In this document: positions 5,888-12,956 of the stretch, in pieces | Position numbering within the stretch: the first letter of the stretch is position 1 | Layout: each line of letters starts with the position of its first letter | Assembly: GCA_012719255.1 (NCBI GenBank) | Contig: JAAYAS010000190.1 | Location: 1 to 17,680, forward strand | Source: Microbacteriaceae bacterium | Lineage (GTDB): Bacteria > Actinomycetota > Actinomycetes > Actinomycetales > Microbacteriaceae | Direction of reading: 5' to 3' | DNA length: 17,680 nucleotides | Notes under the pieces: model-generated | The model's input: only the letters and a program-made list of their open reading frames with translations | Databases searched by the model: none | What the model was told of the DNA's origin: nothing | Position numbers and translations under genes: made by a program

Positions 5888-7375
5888 CTAGGGGAGCGAA
5901 TCCTCGGATCGGCCGACCGGCGCGAGGCTCGCGGCGAGCGCCCGCAGCTGCCGGGCGAGGGGCGAGCGCGGCGCCGCCTCGGTGAGCGGCGCGGCCGCGC
6001 CGAGCGCCCGGTCGCAGGCGCGCGGGTCGTGCGGCAGCAGCACCGCGTCGTCGATGCCGCCGAAGCGGCGCAGCGCCTGCCGCACCTGCCCGGCGGCGTC
6101 GAGCCCGCCCGACGCCGCCCGCACCCGGTTGGCGACGGTGGTGACCGGCACCGCGTCGCCGAGCCGGTCGACGAGCGCGCGGCGGGCCCGCAGGAAGCGC
6201 GGGATGCCGATCGGCGTCGCCTCGCAGACCGCGACGACGGCGTCGCTCGACTCGAGCGCGGCGAGCGCGGCGGCGTTGCGGCGCGGGGCGGCGACGTCGC
6301 TGATGAGCTCCTCGTCGGTCTCGAGGTTGAAGCCGACGTCGACGATGACGACGTCGGCGACGGCGCGGCAGGCGGCGAGCGCGCCGCGCACCCGGTCGCG
6401 CCCGAGCTCGGGCCAGCGTGCGGGGTTCGCGATGCCGGTGAGCACGCGGAGGTTCGGGCGGTCGCCGGCGGTCGAGGCGATGCGGTCGAGCTCGGCGGCG
6501 TCGAGCGCGTCGGCGCCGGCGAGGCGGCAGGCCGCCGCGAAGCCGGGCGCCTCGTCGGTGATGCCGAGCAGCGGCGCGATCGCCCCGCCGTAGGTGTCGG
6601 CGTCGACGAGCAGGGCGCGGTGGCCGGATGCGGCGAGCGCGCCGGCGAGGGCCGTCGCGATCGTCGTGCGGCCGGGCGCCCCGTGCGGACCCCAGACGGC
6701 GATCACTGTGCCGCGCGGCGGCCCCGCGGGGCGGGGATGCGCAGGGTCGGGCCGCTCGGCGCCGGGGCGCGCCATGCCCGGGTCCGCCGTGCCGGGATGC
6801 GCCATGCCCGGGTGCGCCGTGCCGGGGTGCGCCATGCCCGGGTGCGCCGTGCTGGGGTGCGCCGTGCCGGGATGCGCCATGCCGGGATGCGCCGTACCGA
6901 GCTGCGCCGAGCCGGGATGGTCCGCGGCGGGATGCGCCGTTCCCGGATGCGCCGTACCGGGAAAGGCGATGCCCGGACGCACGGCACCGGGATGCAGGGC
7001 ACCGGACCGCGCCGAGCCGGGCTGCGCCGTCGCGGGCGTCGCCGACGCGGCCGCGTCGAGGCGGGGCTCGTGGCCGTCGGCGCGCCCAGGCTCGCCCCGG
7101 CGGCGCGACCGGCGGCGATCGCGGCGCTCCTGCTCGCGGCGCCGGCGGCGGCTGCCGTCGGCCGGCCCCTCGCCGTCGTTCGGGCCGGCCCCGCCGTGCG
7201 CGGCCGGTACCTCGTGCGCGCCGGTCCCGGGTGCACCGGATCCGTACGGTCCGGGCACCGCGGCGCGAAGTCCGGCCGCTCCGTACTCCGGCGCCGTTCC
7301 GCCGACCGGCCCAGCCGCATCCGCACCGGCCGCGCCCCGGCCGCCCGGCCGAGCAGCGCCTCCACGGCGGGCCAC
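5888..7375 (-). CDS. CpaE/MinD-like P-loop ATPase, C-terminal and linker portion of a frame-split gene
   Basis: This frame encodes a long Pro/Ala/Gly and Arg-rich linker, then pentapeptide repeats (AHPGM/AHPGT), then a ParA/MinD-fold domain beginning GTVIAVWGPHGAPGRTT. The P-loop has Arg (codon 6668-6670, residue 236 here) where Lys is expected. LLVDADTYGG is the switch-like strand, VIVDVGFNL the Walker-B-like strand, and a DAVVAVCEATPIGIPRFLRA segment follows, as in CpaE-like proteins. The GTG at 7375 is only the first possible start in this frame. The true N-terminus is probably the pseudo-receiver encoded in another frame from 7671. The kinase gene lies 10 bp downstream. In Tad pilus systems CpaE positions the assembly machinery; here no tad genes are visible, so the function is open. 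Confidence 0.72.
   Translation of the reverse strand: MARRGGAARPGGRGAAGADAAGPVGGTAPEYGAAGLRAAVPGPYGSGAPGTGAHEVPAAHGGAGPNDGEGPADGSRRRRREQERRDRRRSRRRGEPGRADGHEPRLDAAASATPATAQPGSARSGALHPGAVRPGIAFPGTAHPGTAHPAADHPGSAQLGTAHPGMAHPGTAHPSTAHPGMAHPGTAHPGMAHPGTADPGMARPGAERPDPAHPRPAGPPRGTVIAVWGPHGAPGRTTIATALAGALAASGHRALLVDADTYGGAIAPLLGITDEAPGFAAACRLAGADALDAAELDRIASTAGDRPNLRVLTGIANPARWPELGRDRVRGALAACRAVADVVIVDVGFNLETDEELISDVAAPRRNAAALAALESSDAVVAVCEATPIGIPRFLRARRALVDRLGDAVPVTTVANRVRAASGGLDAAGQVRQALRRFGGIDDAVLLPHDPRACDRALGAAAPLTEAAPRSPLARQLRALAASLAPVGRSEDSLP
6771..7040 (-). repeat. Eighteen 15-bp tandem repeats in the CpaE-like linker
   Basis: Plus-strand units such as GCCATGCCCGGGTGC and GCCGTGCCGGGATGC repeat with an unbroken 15-bp period, giving 18 units with increasing divergence toward 7040. 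In the ATPase frame each encodes a pentapeptide A-H-P-G-(M/T/S). The period is kept without indels, so the frame is preserved through the whole array, evidence that this frame is translated. Confidence 0.9.
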
Positions 7376-7670
7376 CCCTCCCCCGCGTCCGCGCGGTCGA
7401 CGACGCCGAGCCCGGCGGCGTGCGAGCGCTCGAAGTCGCCGGCGACGAGCGCGATCGTGCGCGCGCCGGCGGCGTCGCAGGCGGCGAGGCTGCGGGCGGT
7501 GAGCGTCTCGGGGCCGCCCTGCAGCAGCGCGGCGTCGGGCCGCAGAGCCGCGACGGCGGCGACCACCGCATCCGCGCCGGTCACCCGGTCGACCACCTCG
7601 TGGCCGCCGCGCACGAGGCCCTCGAGCAGGCGCGCCTCGATCTCGAAGTCGACGGCGAGGAGGATGCGCA

Positions 7671-8300
7671 TCAGGGTCGCTCCTCGGGCGCCGAGTGCAG
7701 CGGCACGACGTGCAGCCGCGAGCCGTTCGTCACCGCCGCGAGCACGGTCGGCACCTGCTCGGCGGGCACCCGCAGCTCGAGCTCGACCTGGCCGCCGCCG
7801 ATCATCCGGTCGTGCTCGACGAGCCGCACGACGTGCGCCTGGGCGACGAGCTCGGTCGGCGTCTCGTAGGCGCCGGGCCGCTCGCTCGGCGCGGCCGACC
7901 AGAGCGACACCTGCGCGCCCGCGGCGACGCCGCCCGGGGTCGAGCCGCTGATCGGCACGACGACGCTCGACTGCGAGCGGTCGGCATCGCCGATCGCGCT
8001 GAGCGGCACGAACTCGCCCGCGCCGACCGGCCGGGTGACGATCGCCCCGCCCTCGGGCAGCGACTCGGGCGTGAGGTAGAGGTCGAGGCCGGCGCTCTCG
8101 CGCACCTCGACGAGCGCGAGCCGGTCGCGGTCGAGCGCCTCGCCGGGCGCGATCGGCGCGGCGGCGGCGAGCACGACGACGGTGCGGTTCGCCGAGAGCA
8201 CGACGGCCGCCGTGCCGGCGATCGAGGCGAGCACGAGCACGATGCCGACGAGCATCCTCGGGTCGAGCTGGGGCAGGCGGCGGCGCGCGGTGGCGGGCAT
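7671..8300 (-). CDS. Membrane-anchored SAF-domain protein (CpaB/RcpC-like)
   Basis: A 209-residue protein with a short basic cytosolic tail (MPATARRRLPQLDPR), one membrane helix (about 15-36, MLVGIVLVLASIAGTAAVVL) and an extracytoplasmic SAF domain at about 40-108. The SAF part has the typical IAPGEALDRDRLALVEV and TRPVGAGEFVPLSAI segments. A second beta-rich region follows (115-209). CpaB/RcpC proteins of Tad pili and FlgA-like chaperones share this layout. ATG 8300 is chosen because AAGGAG ends 4 nt upstream; an earlier in-frame start at 8369 lacks such support. It is the first gene of the leftward unit, and its stop overlaps the start of the CpaE-like gene by one base. Confidence 0.82.
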   Translation of the reverse strand: MPATARRRLPQLDPRMLVGIVLVLASIAGTAAVVLSANRTVVVLAAAAPIAPGEALDRDRLALVEVRESAGLDLYLTPESLPEGGAIVTRPVGAGEFVPLSAIGDADRSQSSVVVPISGSTPGGVAAGAQVSLWSAAPSERPGAYETPTELVAQAHVVRLVEHDRMIGGGQVELELRVPAEQVPTVLAAVTNGSRLHVVPLHSAPEERP

Positions 8301-8361
8301 GGGGCTCCTTCGGCGGTGCGGACGAGTCGATGGTGCACCGACCCGGAGAACGCCGCGAGAG

Positions 8362-8370
8362 TTATCCACA
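8362..8370 (+). promoter_or_regulatory. DnaA box 1 (TTATCCACA)
   Basis: A perfect match to the TTATNCACA DnaA-box consensus, in the 110-bp divergent region between the SAF gene and the HTH gene. On the minus strand its GATAAC part could also overlap a -10 element for the SAF operon (TCGACC, 18 bp, GATAAC). Confidence 0.55.
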
Positions 8371-8397
8371 AGAACGTCGACGGCGGTCGATCCGGCG

Positions 8398-8403
8398 GAT
8401 AAT
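8398..8403 (+). promoter_or_regulatory. Candidate -10 box for a leaderless HTH gene
   Basis: GATAAT at 8398-8403 is a near-consensus -10 box. Position 8411, 8 nt on, is an ATG in frame with the HTH gene, and no Shine-Dalgarno precedes it, so a leaderless transcript is likely. The dyad TCGAC-GGCG-GTCGA (8377-8390) lies between the expected -35 and -10 positions and could be an operator. No good -35 is seen. Confidence 0.4.
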
Positions 8404-8410
8404 GACTGCC

Positions 8411-8686
8411 ATGCCCCCTTCCGCCCCGCGCCGTTTCGACCGGTTCCTCACGCTCGCCGACGTCGCCGATGTGCTCAACGTCGAACTCGACGTCGTGCGC
8501 GAGCTCGTCGAGTCGAACGAGCTCGCGGCGATCCGCATCGGCGAGGCCGGCCAGTGGCGGGTCGAGCAGCGCGCGCTGCAGGACTACGTCGACGACCAGT
8601 ACGAGCTGCGCCGCCGCCAGGCGCTCTACGAGCAGCAGGAGTTCGTCGACCTCCCCGAGCTGCACGTGCGCCCCGACCGCCGCTGA
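8411..8686 (+). CDS. Excisionase/MerR-like helix-turn-helix protein
   Basis: A 91-residue protein. Residues 10-58 (RFLTLADVADVLNVELDVVRELVESNELAAIRIG...QWRVE) match the winged-helix DNA-binding domain of the HTH_17/excisionase family, with the wing formed around IRIGEAGQWRVE. A charged helical tail follows (YVDDQYELRRRQALYEQQEF). It probably acts as a small DNA-binding regulator. There is no integrase nearby, so it is unlikely to be a phage excisionase. Two in-frame ATGs exist, 8402 and 8411; 8411 is preferred because the -10-like GATAAT overlaps 8402. It is divergent from the SAF/CpaE-like unit and may regulate it, which is inference. Confidence 0.82.
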   Translation: MPPSAPRRFDRFLTLADVADVLNVELDVVRELVESNELAAIRIGEAGQWRVEQRALQDYVDDQYELRRRQALYEQQEFVDLPELHVRPDRR

Positions 8687-8716
8687 GCCGGGTGCCGCGG
8701 CGCGGATGCGGCCGGG

Positions 8717-9316
8717 TCAATCGGTTCCGATGCGCACGAGCACGAGATCGTCGAGCGGGATGATGCGGGTGAGCGCCACCTGCGACTCGCGCCGCACCGC
8801 GTCGCTCGAATGCACCGCGACGTCGACGTGGTCGCGGCCGACGCGGTCGATGGTGCCGTGCACGACGCCGAGCCGGGTCGACAGCTCGCAGGCGACGCGA
8901 CGGCGGGCGAGGTCGCGCAGCGCGATCGCCAGGCCGAGGCGGGCCGAGAGCGACGACGGCCGCTCGGACCGGACGGCGAGCGAGGCGGCGGTCTGCTCGC
9001 GATCGAGCAGCAGCGCACCGACTCCGGCGAGCGGCACGATGCAGGCGCCGTAGCGGTGGGCGGCGCCGGCGAGGTCGGCCCCGATCCAGTCGGCGCCGAA
9101 CTCGACCGGCACGATGTCGACCCGCTCGCCGTCGTGCAGCTGCAGGCCGATGCGCTCGCCCGGCCGCAGCGCGGCCGCGAGCGCCACGAGCCGGTCGCGG
9201 ACGGTGAGCCGGGCGACCCGCAGCCGCTCCTCCTCGAGCTCGGCGCGACGGCGCTCCTCATCGAGGCCGGCGTCGAACTGGCTCGCGAGGTCGTCGAACA
9301 GGTGATCCCAGCGCAC
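8717..9316 (-). CDS. Protein with duplicated beta-rich (Sm/barrel-like) domains, unknown function
   Basis: A 199-residue soluble protein. An acidic/basic helical N-terminus (RWDHLFDDLASQF, then a Glu/Arg-rich helix) precedes two similar halves. The first reads GLQLHDGERVDIVPVEFGAD and ends near ACIVPLAGVGALL. The second reads ACELSTRLGVVHGTIDRVGR, then DHVDVAV, and ends TRIIPLDDLVLVRI. Both halves share an alternating hydrophobic strand pattern with a G-x-D turn and a final strand of IVPL/IIPL type, resembling a small beta-barrel. GTG 9316 is preferred over upstream starts, because the preceding residues look non-coding (Arg-rich translation of the intergenic region). I do not recognise a named family. 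It converges on the HTH gene and diverges from the Rv3235-type gene. Confidence 0.75.
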   Translation of the reverse strand: MRWDHLFDDLASQFDAGLDEERRRAELEEERLRVARLTVRDRLVALAAALRPGERIGLQLHDGERVDIVPVEFGADWIGADLAGAAHRYGACIVPLAGVGALLLDREQTAASLAVRSERPSSLSARLGLAIALRDLARRRVACELSTRLGVVHGTIDRVGRDHVDVAVHSSDAVRRESQVALTRIIPLDDLVLVRIGTD

Positions 9317-9354
9317 GCCCCGAGTGTGCCGGATGCGGAACCGCCGCCGGCGGG

Positions 9355-9363
9355 TTATCCACA
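9355..9363 (+). promoter_or_regulatory. DnaA box 2 (TTATCCACA)
   Basis: A second perfect DnaA-box nonamer, in the same orientation as the one at 8362-8370, in the 143-bp divergent region between the beta-domain gene and the Rv3235-type gene. Confidence 0.55.
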
Positions 9364-9459
9364 GTTTCCGTCCGTTCACGCGGAGTTCGCCGGGATGCGG
9401 GCACAATCTCCCCCAGTGCTCCACTTCTTCGTTCCGCACGACCGGAAAGTCACGAGGCC

Positions 9460-9933
9460 ATGGTCACCGCCGACGCCACCGCCACGCCCGCGCCCAGGGA
9501 GCCGCGCCGCCGCCGCGCGAACCTCCACCCGACCCTCCACATCGCCCCCGCCCCGGTCGACGCCCCGCCGACGTCGGCGCCGGCCGGCGAGCCGCTGCCC
9601 GACCCCGAGCCGCTGCTGCGCAACCTCGGCCGCGGCGTCGTCGAGGCGATCGGCGGGTTCCGCGAGGTCGAGCAGATCGCCCGCTGGGTCACTCCCGAGG
9701 TGTTCGAGCTGCTCGTGCGCCGCGCCCAGCACGCGAAGCGCGCCCGCGCCCTGCGCGGCCTGCCCGAGCGTCGGCCGACGATCTTCGCGCGCGCCTGCGT
9801 GCACCAGGAGGTCGCGCCCGATGTCGTCGAGGCGACCGTGATCGTCGACCTCGGCCCGCGCGTGCGCGCCGTCGCGATCCGCCTCGAGCGCTACCGCGAC
9901 CGCTGGCGCGCCGAGCGCATCCACGTGCTGTAG
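9460..9933 (+). CDS. Rv3235 family protein (DUF6459-like)
   Basis: A 157-residue protein with a disordered basic/Pro-rich N-terminus (1-48) and a conserved C-terminal part. The segment PLPDPEPLLRNLGRGVVEAI, then RWVTPEVFELLVRR, resembles the actinobacterial Rv3235 family; a beta-rich tail follows (VVEATVIVDLGPRVRAVAIRLER...DRWRAERIHVL). The role of this family is not established; in M. tuberculosis Rv3235 lies within the same broad chromosomal neighbourhood as whiB1 and secA1. GGAAAG about 10 nt upstream may be the ribosome binding site for ATG 9460. It converges on the M20 hydrolase gene with 34 bp between stops, where I see no clear terminator. Confidence 0.82.
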   Translation: MVTADATATPAPREPRRRRANLHPTLHIAPAPVDAPPTSAPAGEPLPDPEPLLRNLGRGVVEAIGGFREVEQIARWVTPEVFELLVRRAQHAKRARALRGLPERRPTIFARACVHQEVAPDVVEATVIVDLGPRVRAVAIRLERYRDRWRAERIHVL

Positions 9934-9967
9934 CGCCCGGCGCGCTGCCCGACCGCGGCCCTGCCGC

Positions 9968-11209
9968 TCATCCGCGCACGAACTCCCCGCGCACTACCCG
10001 CGCGGCGAGCACCTCGAGCAGCCGCAGCCCGGCGAGCATGTCGTCGTCGCTCGTGCGCTCGAGCTCGTTGTGGGTGATGCCCTCCGCGCTCGGCACGAAG
10101 AGCATGATCGTCGGCACGTGGTCCTTGAGGTTCGTCGAATCGTGGCCGGCGAGCGTGCGCACCACCCGGTGCTCGAGCCCGAGATCGTCGGCGCAGGCGC
10201 GGGCGAGCTCCATCCCCGCCCGATCGTACTCGTTCGCGCCCCAGTGGTGCTCGGCGCCGCGCTCGATGCGCACCCCGGCGCGCTCGCCGATCTCGTCGAT
10301 GCGGCGGCGCAGCTCGGCGTCGGCCTCGGCGAGCCGCTCGGGATCGGTGGCGCGCACGTCGACGAGGAGGTCTACGCGGCTCGCGACGACGACCGGCGAG
10401 TTCGGGAAGACCGTGAACTCGCCGCACGAGGTGATGACCATGCCGCCGTCGTCGGTGAAGCGCTCGGCGACCTCCCGGGCGGCGACGACCATCGAGGCGG
10501 CCGCGAAGAGCGCGTCGCGCCGGTCGGCGATGACGGTCGCGCCGGTGTGGCTCTGCTCGCCGTGCACGGTGTACTCGTACTTGTCGGCGCCCCAGGTCGA
10601 CTCGACGAGCCCGATCGTCGCGCCGGCGTCCTCGAGCGAGCGACCCTGCTCGATGTGGATCTCGAGGTAGGCGGCGAGATCGACCTCGGCATCGCCGAGC
10701 CCGTCGATCGCCTCGAGCGCCTCGCGCACCGTCACCCCGGCGGGGTCGGCGGTGGCGAGCGCCTGCTCGGCGTCGAGCTTGCCGGTGAAGACCGAGCTGC
10801 CCATCATCGAGGGCTTGAAGCGGCAGCCCTCCTCGTTGAACCAGTTCACGACGGCGAGGTTGAAGCGCGCCTCGCCCTCGCCGAGGCCGTCGCGCACCGC
10901 CGCGGCGGCATGGGCCGCGGCGAGCACGCCGTAGGCGCCGTCGAAGCGGCCGCCGAGCGGCTGCGAGTCGAGGTGCGAGCCGATCGCGACGTAGGGGGCG
11001 CCGGGCACGAGCTCGAGCAGCGCGAACTGGTTGCCGACGGCGTCGCAGCGCACCTCGAAGCCGTGCGCCTCGCACAGCCCGCGGAACCAGTGGCGGGTGC
11101 GGCCGTCGGCGGCGGTGGCGGCCTGCCGGTCGACGCCGCCGCGGGGCGTCGCGCCGATGCTGCTCATCGAGGCGAAGTCGGCGAGGAAGGCGGTGGGGTC
11201 GATGGTCAT
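9968..11209 (-). CDS. M20-family N-carbamoyl-L-amino-acid hydrolase / allantoate amidohydrolase-type enzyme
   Basis: A 413-residue zinc (or manganese) amidase of the hydantoinase/carbamoylase family, of full normal length. Metal ligands expected from the family are present: His79 and Asp90 (GSHLDSQPLGGRFDG), Glu126/Glu127 (NWFNEEG), His185 (YLEIHIEQG) and His380 (EGITHNELE). GEQSHTGAT is the conserved lid-domain segment, and GHDSTNL replaces the more usual GHDA. The family hydrolyses N-carbamoyl amino acids, allantoate, ureidoglycolate or beta-ureido acids, releasing ammonia and CO2 or related products. The start is supported by AAGGAGGAG 6 nt before ATG. It is the last gene of the catabolic operon, 112 bp after the amidohydrolase stop; those 112 bp hold nothing else that I can see. 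Confidence 0.93.
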   Translation of the reverse strand: MTIDPTAFLADFASMSSIGATPRGGVDRQAATAADGRTRHWFRGLCEAHGFEVRCDAVGNQFALLELVPGAPYVAIGSHLDSQPLGGRFDGAYGVLAAAHAAAAVRDGLGEGEARFNLAVVNWFNEEGCRFKPSMMGSSVFTGKLDAEQALATADPAGVTVREALEAIDGLGDAEVDLAAYLEIHIEQGRSLEDAGATIGLVESTWGADKYEYTVHGEQSHTGATVIADRRDALFAAASMVVAAREVAERFTDDGGMVITSCGEFTVFPNSPVVVASRVDLLVDVRATDPERLAEADAELRRRIDEIGERAGVRIERGAEHHWGANEYDRAGMELARACADDLGLEHRVVRTLAGHDSTNLKDHVPTIMLFVPSAEGITHNELERTSDDDMLAGLRLLEVLAARVVRGEFVRG

Positions 11210-11321
11210 TTCAGGCTCCTCCTTGAGCGGTCGCGGCGGCGCGCGATGGTGCGGGGTCGGTGCCGCGCGGTCGGGCGCGGCGGTGCGGAGCGGGTCGCCG
11301 CATCGGCGCCCGCGGACGGGG

Positions 11322-12956
11322 TCAGGCGCGGTGGGTGCACTCGCCGCCGACGAACGTCGCGACGACGTCGAGCGCGTTGAGGTCGCCGGTCTCGAGCGGC
11401 GAGCCGCTGAGCACGGCGAGATCGGCGAGGCGGCCGCGGGCGAGCACGCCCCGGTCGTCCTGGCCGTTCGCGAGGGCCGACCACTCGGTGTACGAGCGCA
11501 GCGCCTGCTCCGGCGTCAGCCCCTCGTCGGGGCCGATCACGAGCCCGGTCTCGCTGCGGCGGTCGATGGCCGACTGCATCCCGCGGAGCATGTCGTTGTC
11601 GGCGACGGGCAGGTCGCTCGAGCCGGCGACGACGACGCCGGCGTCGGCGAGCGCGCGGCCGCGGTAGAGCCACTCGGTGCGCTCGGGCCCGACCTTCTGC
11701 GACATCTGGTCGCCGATCGGCTGCAGGAAGCCCGCCTGCGGGGTCGCGGCGATGCCGAGCCGGCCGGCGCGCTCGACCTGCTCGGGGCGCGAGATGCCGA
11801 AGTGCTCGATGCGGTTCGGGGGGCCGTTCGAGCCGAAGTCGCGCTGGCACTCCTCGATGAGGTCGAGGGCGAGGTCGATCGCGGCGTCGCCGATGGCGTG
11901 GAGCGCGATCGGCCAGCCGGCGCGATAGGCGGCGCGCACCCGCTCACGGTACTGCTCGGGGGTGTCGAGCAGGTAGCCGGTGTTGTGGTCGTGGCCGCAG
12001 AACGACTCGGTGACCGCGGCGGTCGCGCCGAGGAGGGAGCCGTCCATGAACACCTTCACGTGGCCGAGCCGCACGTGCTCGGTGCCGAAGCCGAAGGTCT
12101 CGCCGAGCCCGATGCCCCGCCCGCCGCCGGCGCCGTGGAAGTCGGCGTCGTTCCCCGACAGCTCGCCGAGCGAGTCGAGGGCGGGCATGAGCTGGGCGCG
12201 GGCGTGCAGCCGGCCGGTGGCGCGGGCGACCTGGTAGGCGCGCACCTCGATCGGGCTGTGGCCGATCCAGCCGCCGCCGATGCCGGCCTCGGTGAAGCTC
12301 GTGATGCCCCGCTGCGCGTAGCGGCGGGTGGCCGCGTCGAGCGCGTCGGCGATCTGCTCGACCGAGTAGGGCAGCAGCATCCGCTGGATGAGGCTCTGCG
12401 CCGCCTCCTCGACGAGCCCGGTCGGGTCGCCGTTCGCGTCGCGGACGACGGCACCGCCGGTCGGGTCCTCGAAGTCGGGCTCGAGGGCGCCGACGAGCCG
12501 CAGCGTCGCGGTGTTCGTGATCGACGCGTGGCCGGAGGTGTGGCGGAGGTAGATCGGCCGGTCGCCGGTGATCTCGTCGAGCCGGGCGATGTCGGGGAAC
12601 TCGCCGCCGTGGTGCTTCTGGTTGAAGCCGGTGCCGTGGATCCACGCCTCCGGGTCGTCGGCGAGCCGCTCGGCCTCGGCCTCGATCATCGCGTAGAGCT
12701 CGTCGAGCCCGCGCGCCCGGTCGAGCTGCAGGGCGGTGAGCCCGAGCCCCCACCAGGTGGTGTGGCAGTGGGCGTCGTTGAAGCCGGGCACGACCGTCGC
12801 CCCCGCGAAGCGCTCGACGCGATCGGCCTCGAGGCCGTCGAGCTCCTCGTCGACGCCGACGATGCGGCCGCCGATGACGCCGAGGCGGCGCGCCTCGGGG
12901 CGGTCGGGGTCGAGGGTGAGGATGCGGTCGGCGTCGATGAGCAGGTCGAGTCGCAT
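11322..12956 (-). CDS. Metal-dependent amidohydrolase, YtcJ-like (Amidohydro_3)
   Basis: A 544-residue TIM-barrel amidohydrolase with flanking beta-sandwich segments at both ends. Metal and catalytic residues follow the YtcJ/Amidohydro_3 pattern: His63 and His65 (DAHCH), Lys301 (HVKVFMDGSLLG), His353 (LHAIGDAA), His385 (NRIEHFG) and Asp448 (SSDLPVAD). The family hydrolyses exocyclic or cyclic amide bonds, such as N-formyl or N-acyl amines, but most members have no proven substrate. ATG 12956 overlaps the stop of the upstream ThDP enzyme gene as TGATG, showing translational coupling. The frame is open beyond this ATG into the upstream gene, but that extension is Arg/Pro-rich shadow sequence. 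There is no signal peptide, so it acts in the cytosol. Confidence 0.92.
   Translation of the reverse strand: MRLDLLIDADRILTLDPDRPEARRLGVIGGRIVGVDEELDGLEADRVERFAGATVVPGFNDAHCHTTWWGLGLTALQLDRARGLDELYAMIEAEAERLADDPEAWIHGTGFNQKHHGGEFPDIARLDEITGDRPIYLRHTSGHASITNTATLRLVGALEPDFEDPTGGAVVRDANGDPTGLVEEAAQSLIQRMLLPYSVEQIADALDAATRRYAQRGITSFTEAGIGGGWIGHSPIEVRAYQVARATGRLHARAQLMPALDSLGELSGNDADFHGAGGGRGIGLGETFGFGTEHVRLGHVKVFMDGSLLGATAAVTESFCGHDHNTGYLLDTPEQYRERVRAAYRAGWPIALHAIGDAAIDLALDLIEECQRDFGSNGPPNRIEHFGISRPEQVERAGRLGIAATPQAGFLQPIGDQMSQKVGPERTEWLYRGRALADAGVVVAGSSDLPVADNDMLRGMQSAIDRRSETGLVIGPDEGLTPEQALRSYTEWSALANGQDDRGVLARGRLADLAVLSGSPLETGDLNALDVVATFVGGECTHRA

Larger units (their letters stand above)
5888..7671 (-). 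pseudogene. Full CpaE-like locus with a one-base frame break after the pseudo-receiver
   Basis: ATG 7671 opens a response-regulator-like N-domain, MRILLAVDFEIEARLLEGLV, ending in the helix GWPAVEALLGR near 7340. The end of beta-3 reads AALLQGG with no phosphorylatable Asp, so it is a pseudo-receiver as in CpaE. The ATPase half continues in the frame one base out of phase. The span 7671-5888 is 1784 bp, one base short of a multiple of three. Reading C5 instead of C4 at 7335-7338 would join the two as GRAAGGAAGADAAG, giving about 594 residues. The start overlaps the upstream SAF gene stop (TGATG), so the two are translationally coupled. This may be a sequencing error in a G/C run, a real inactivating indel, or recoding. 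Confidence 0.6.

Noticed and set aside
4564..5985. Long plus-strand open frames opposite the kinase and CpaE-like genes
   Set aside because: They are Arg/Ala/Val-rich antisense shadows typical of very GC-rich genes and contain no recognisable domain.
6771..7040. Possible CRISPR array or intergenic repeat
   Set aside because: Units are contiguous 15-mers with no spacers, lie inside a coding frame and keep that frame, so it is a coding minisatellite.
6703..7335. Continuation of the pseudo-receiver frame as a 322-residue protein
   Set aside because: After about 7335 this frame becomes a low-complexity Arg/Pro-rich string. The alternative frame carries the natural linker and the preserved pentapeptide repeats leading into the ATPase domain.
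8411..8686. Phage excisionase marking an integrated element
   Set aside because: The domain is excisionase-like, but there is no integrase, attachment repeat or phage gene nearby, and composition is uniform with the surroundings. A chromosomal regulator is more likely.
8362..9363. Replication origin
   Set aside because: Only two DnaA boxes, no AT-rich unwinding region and no dnaA, dnaN or gyrase genes are present.
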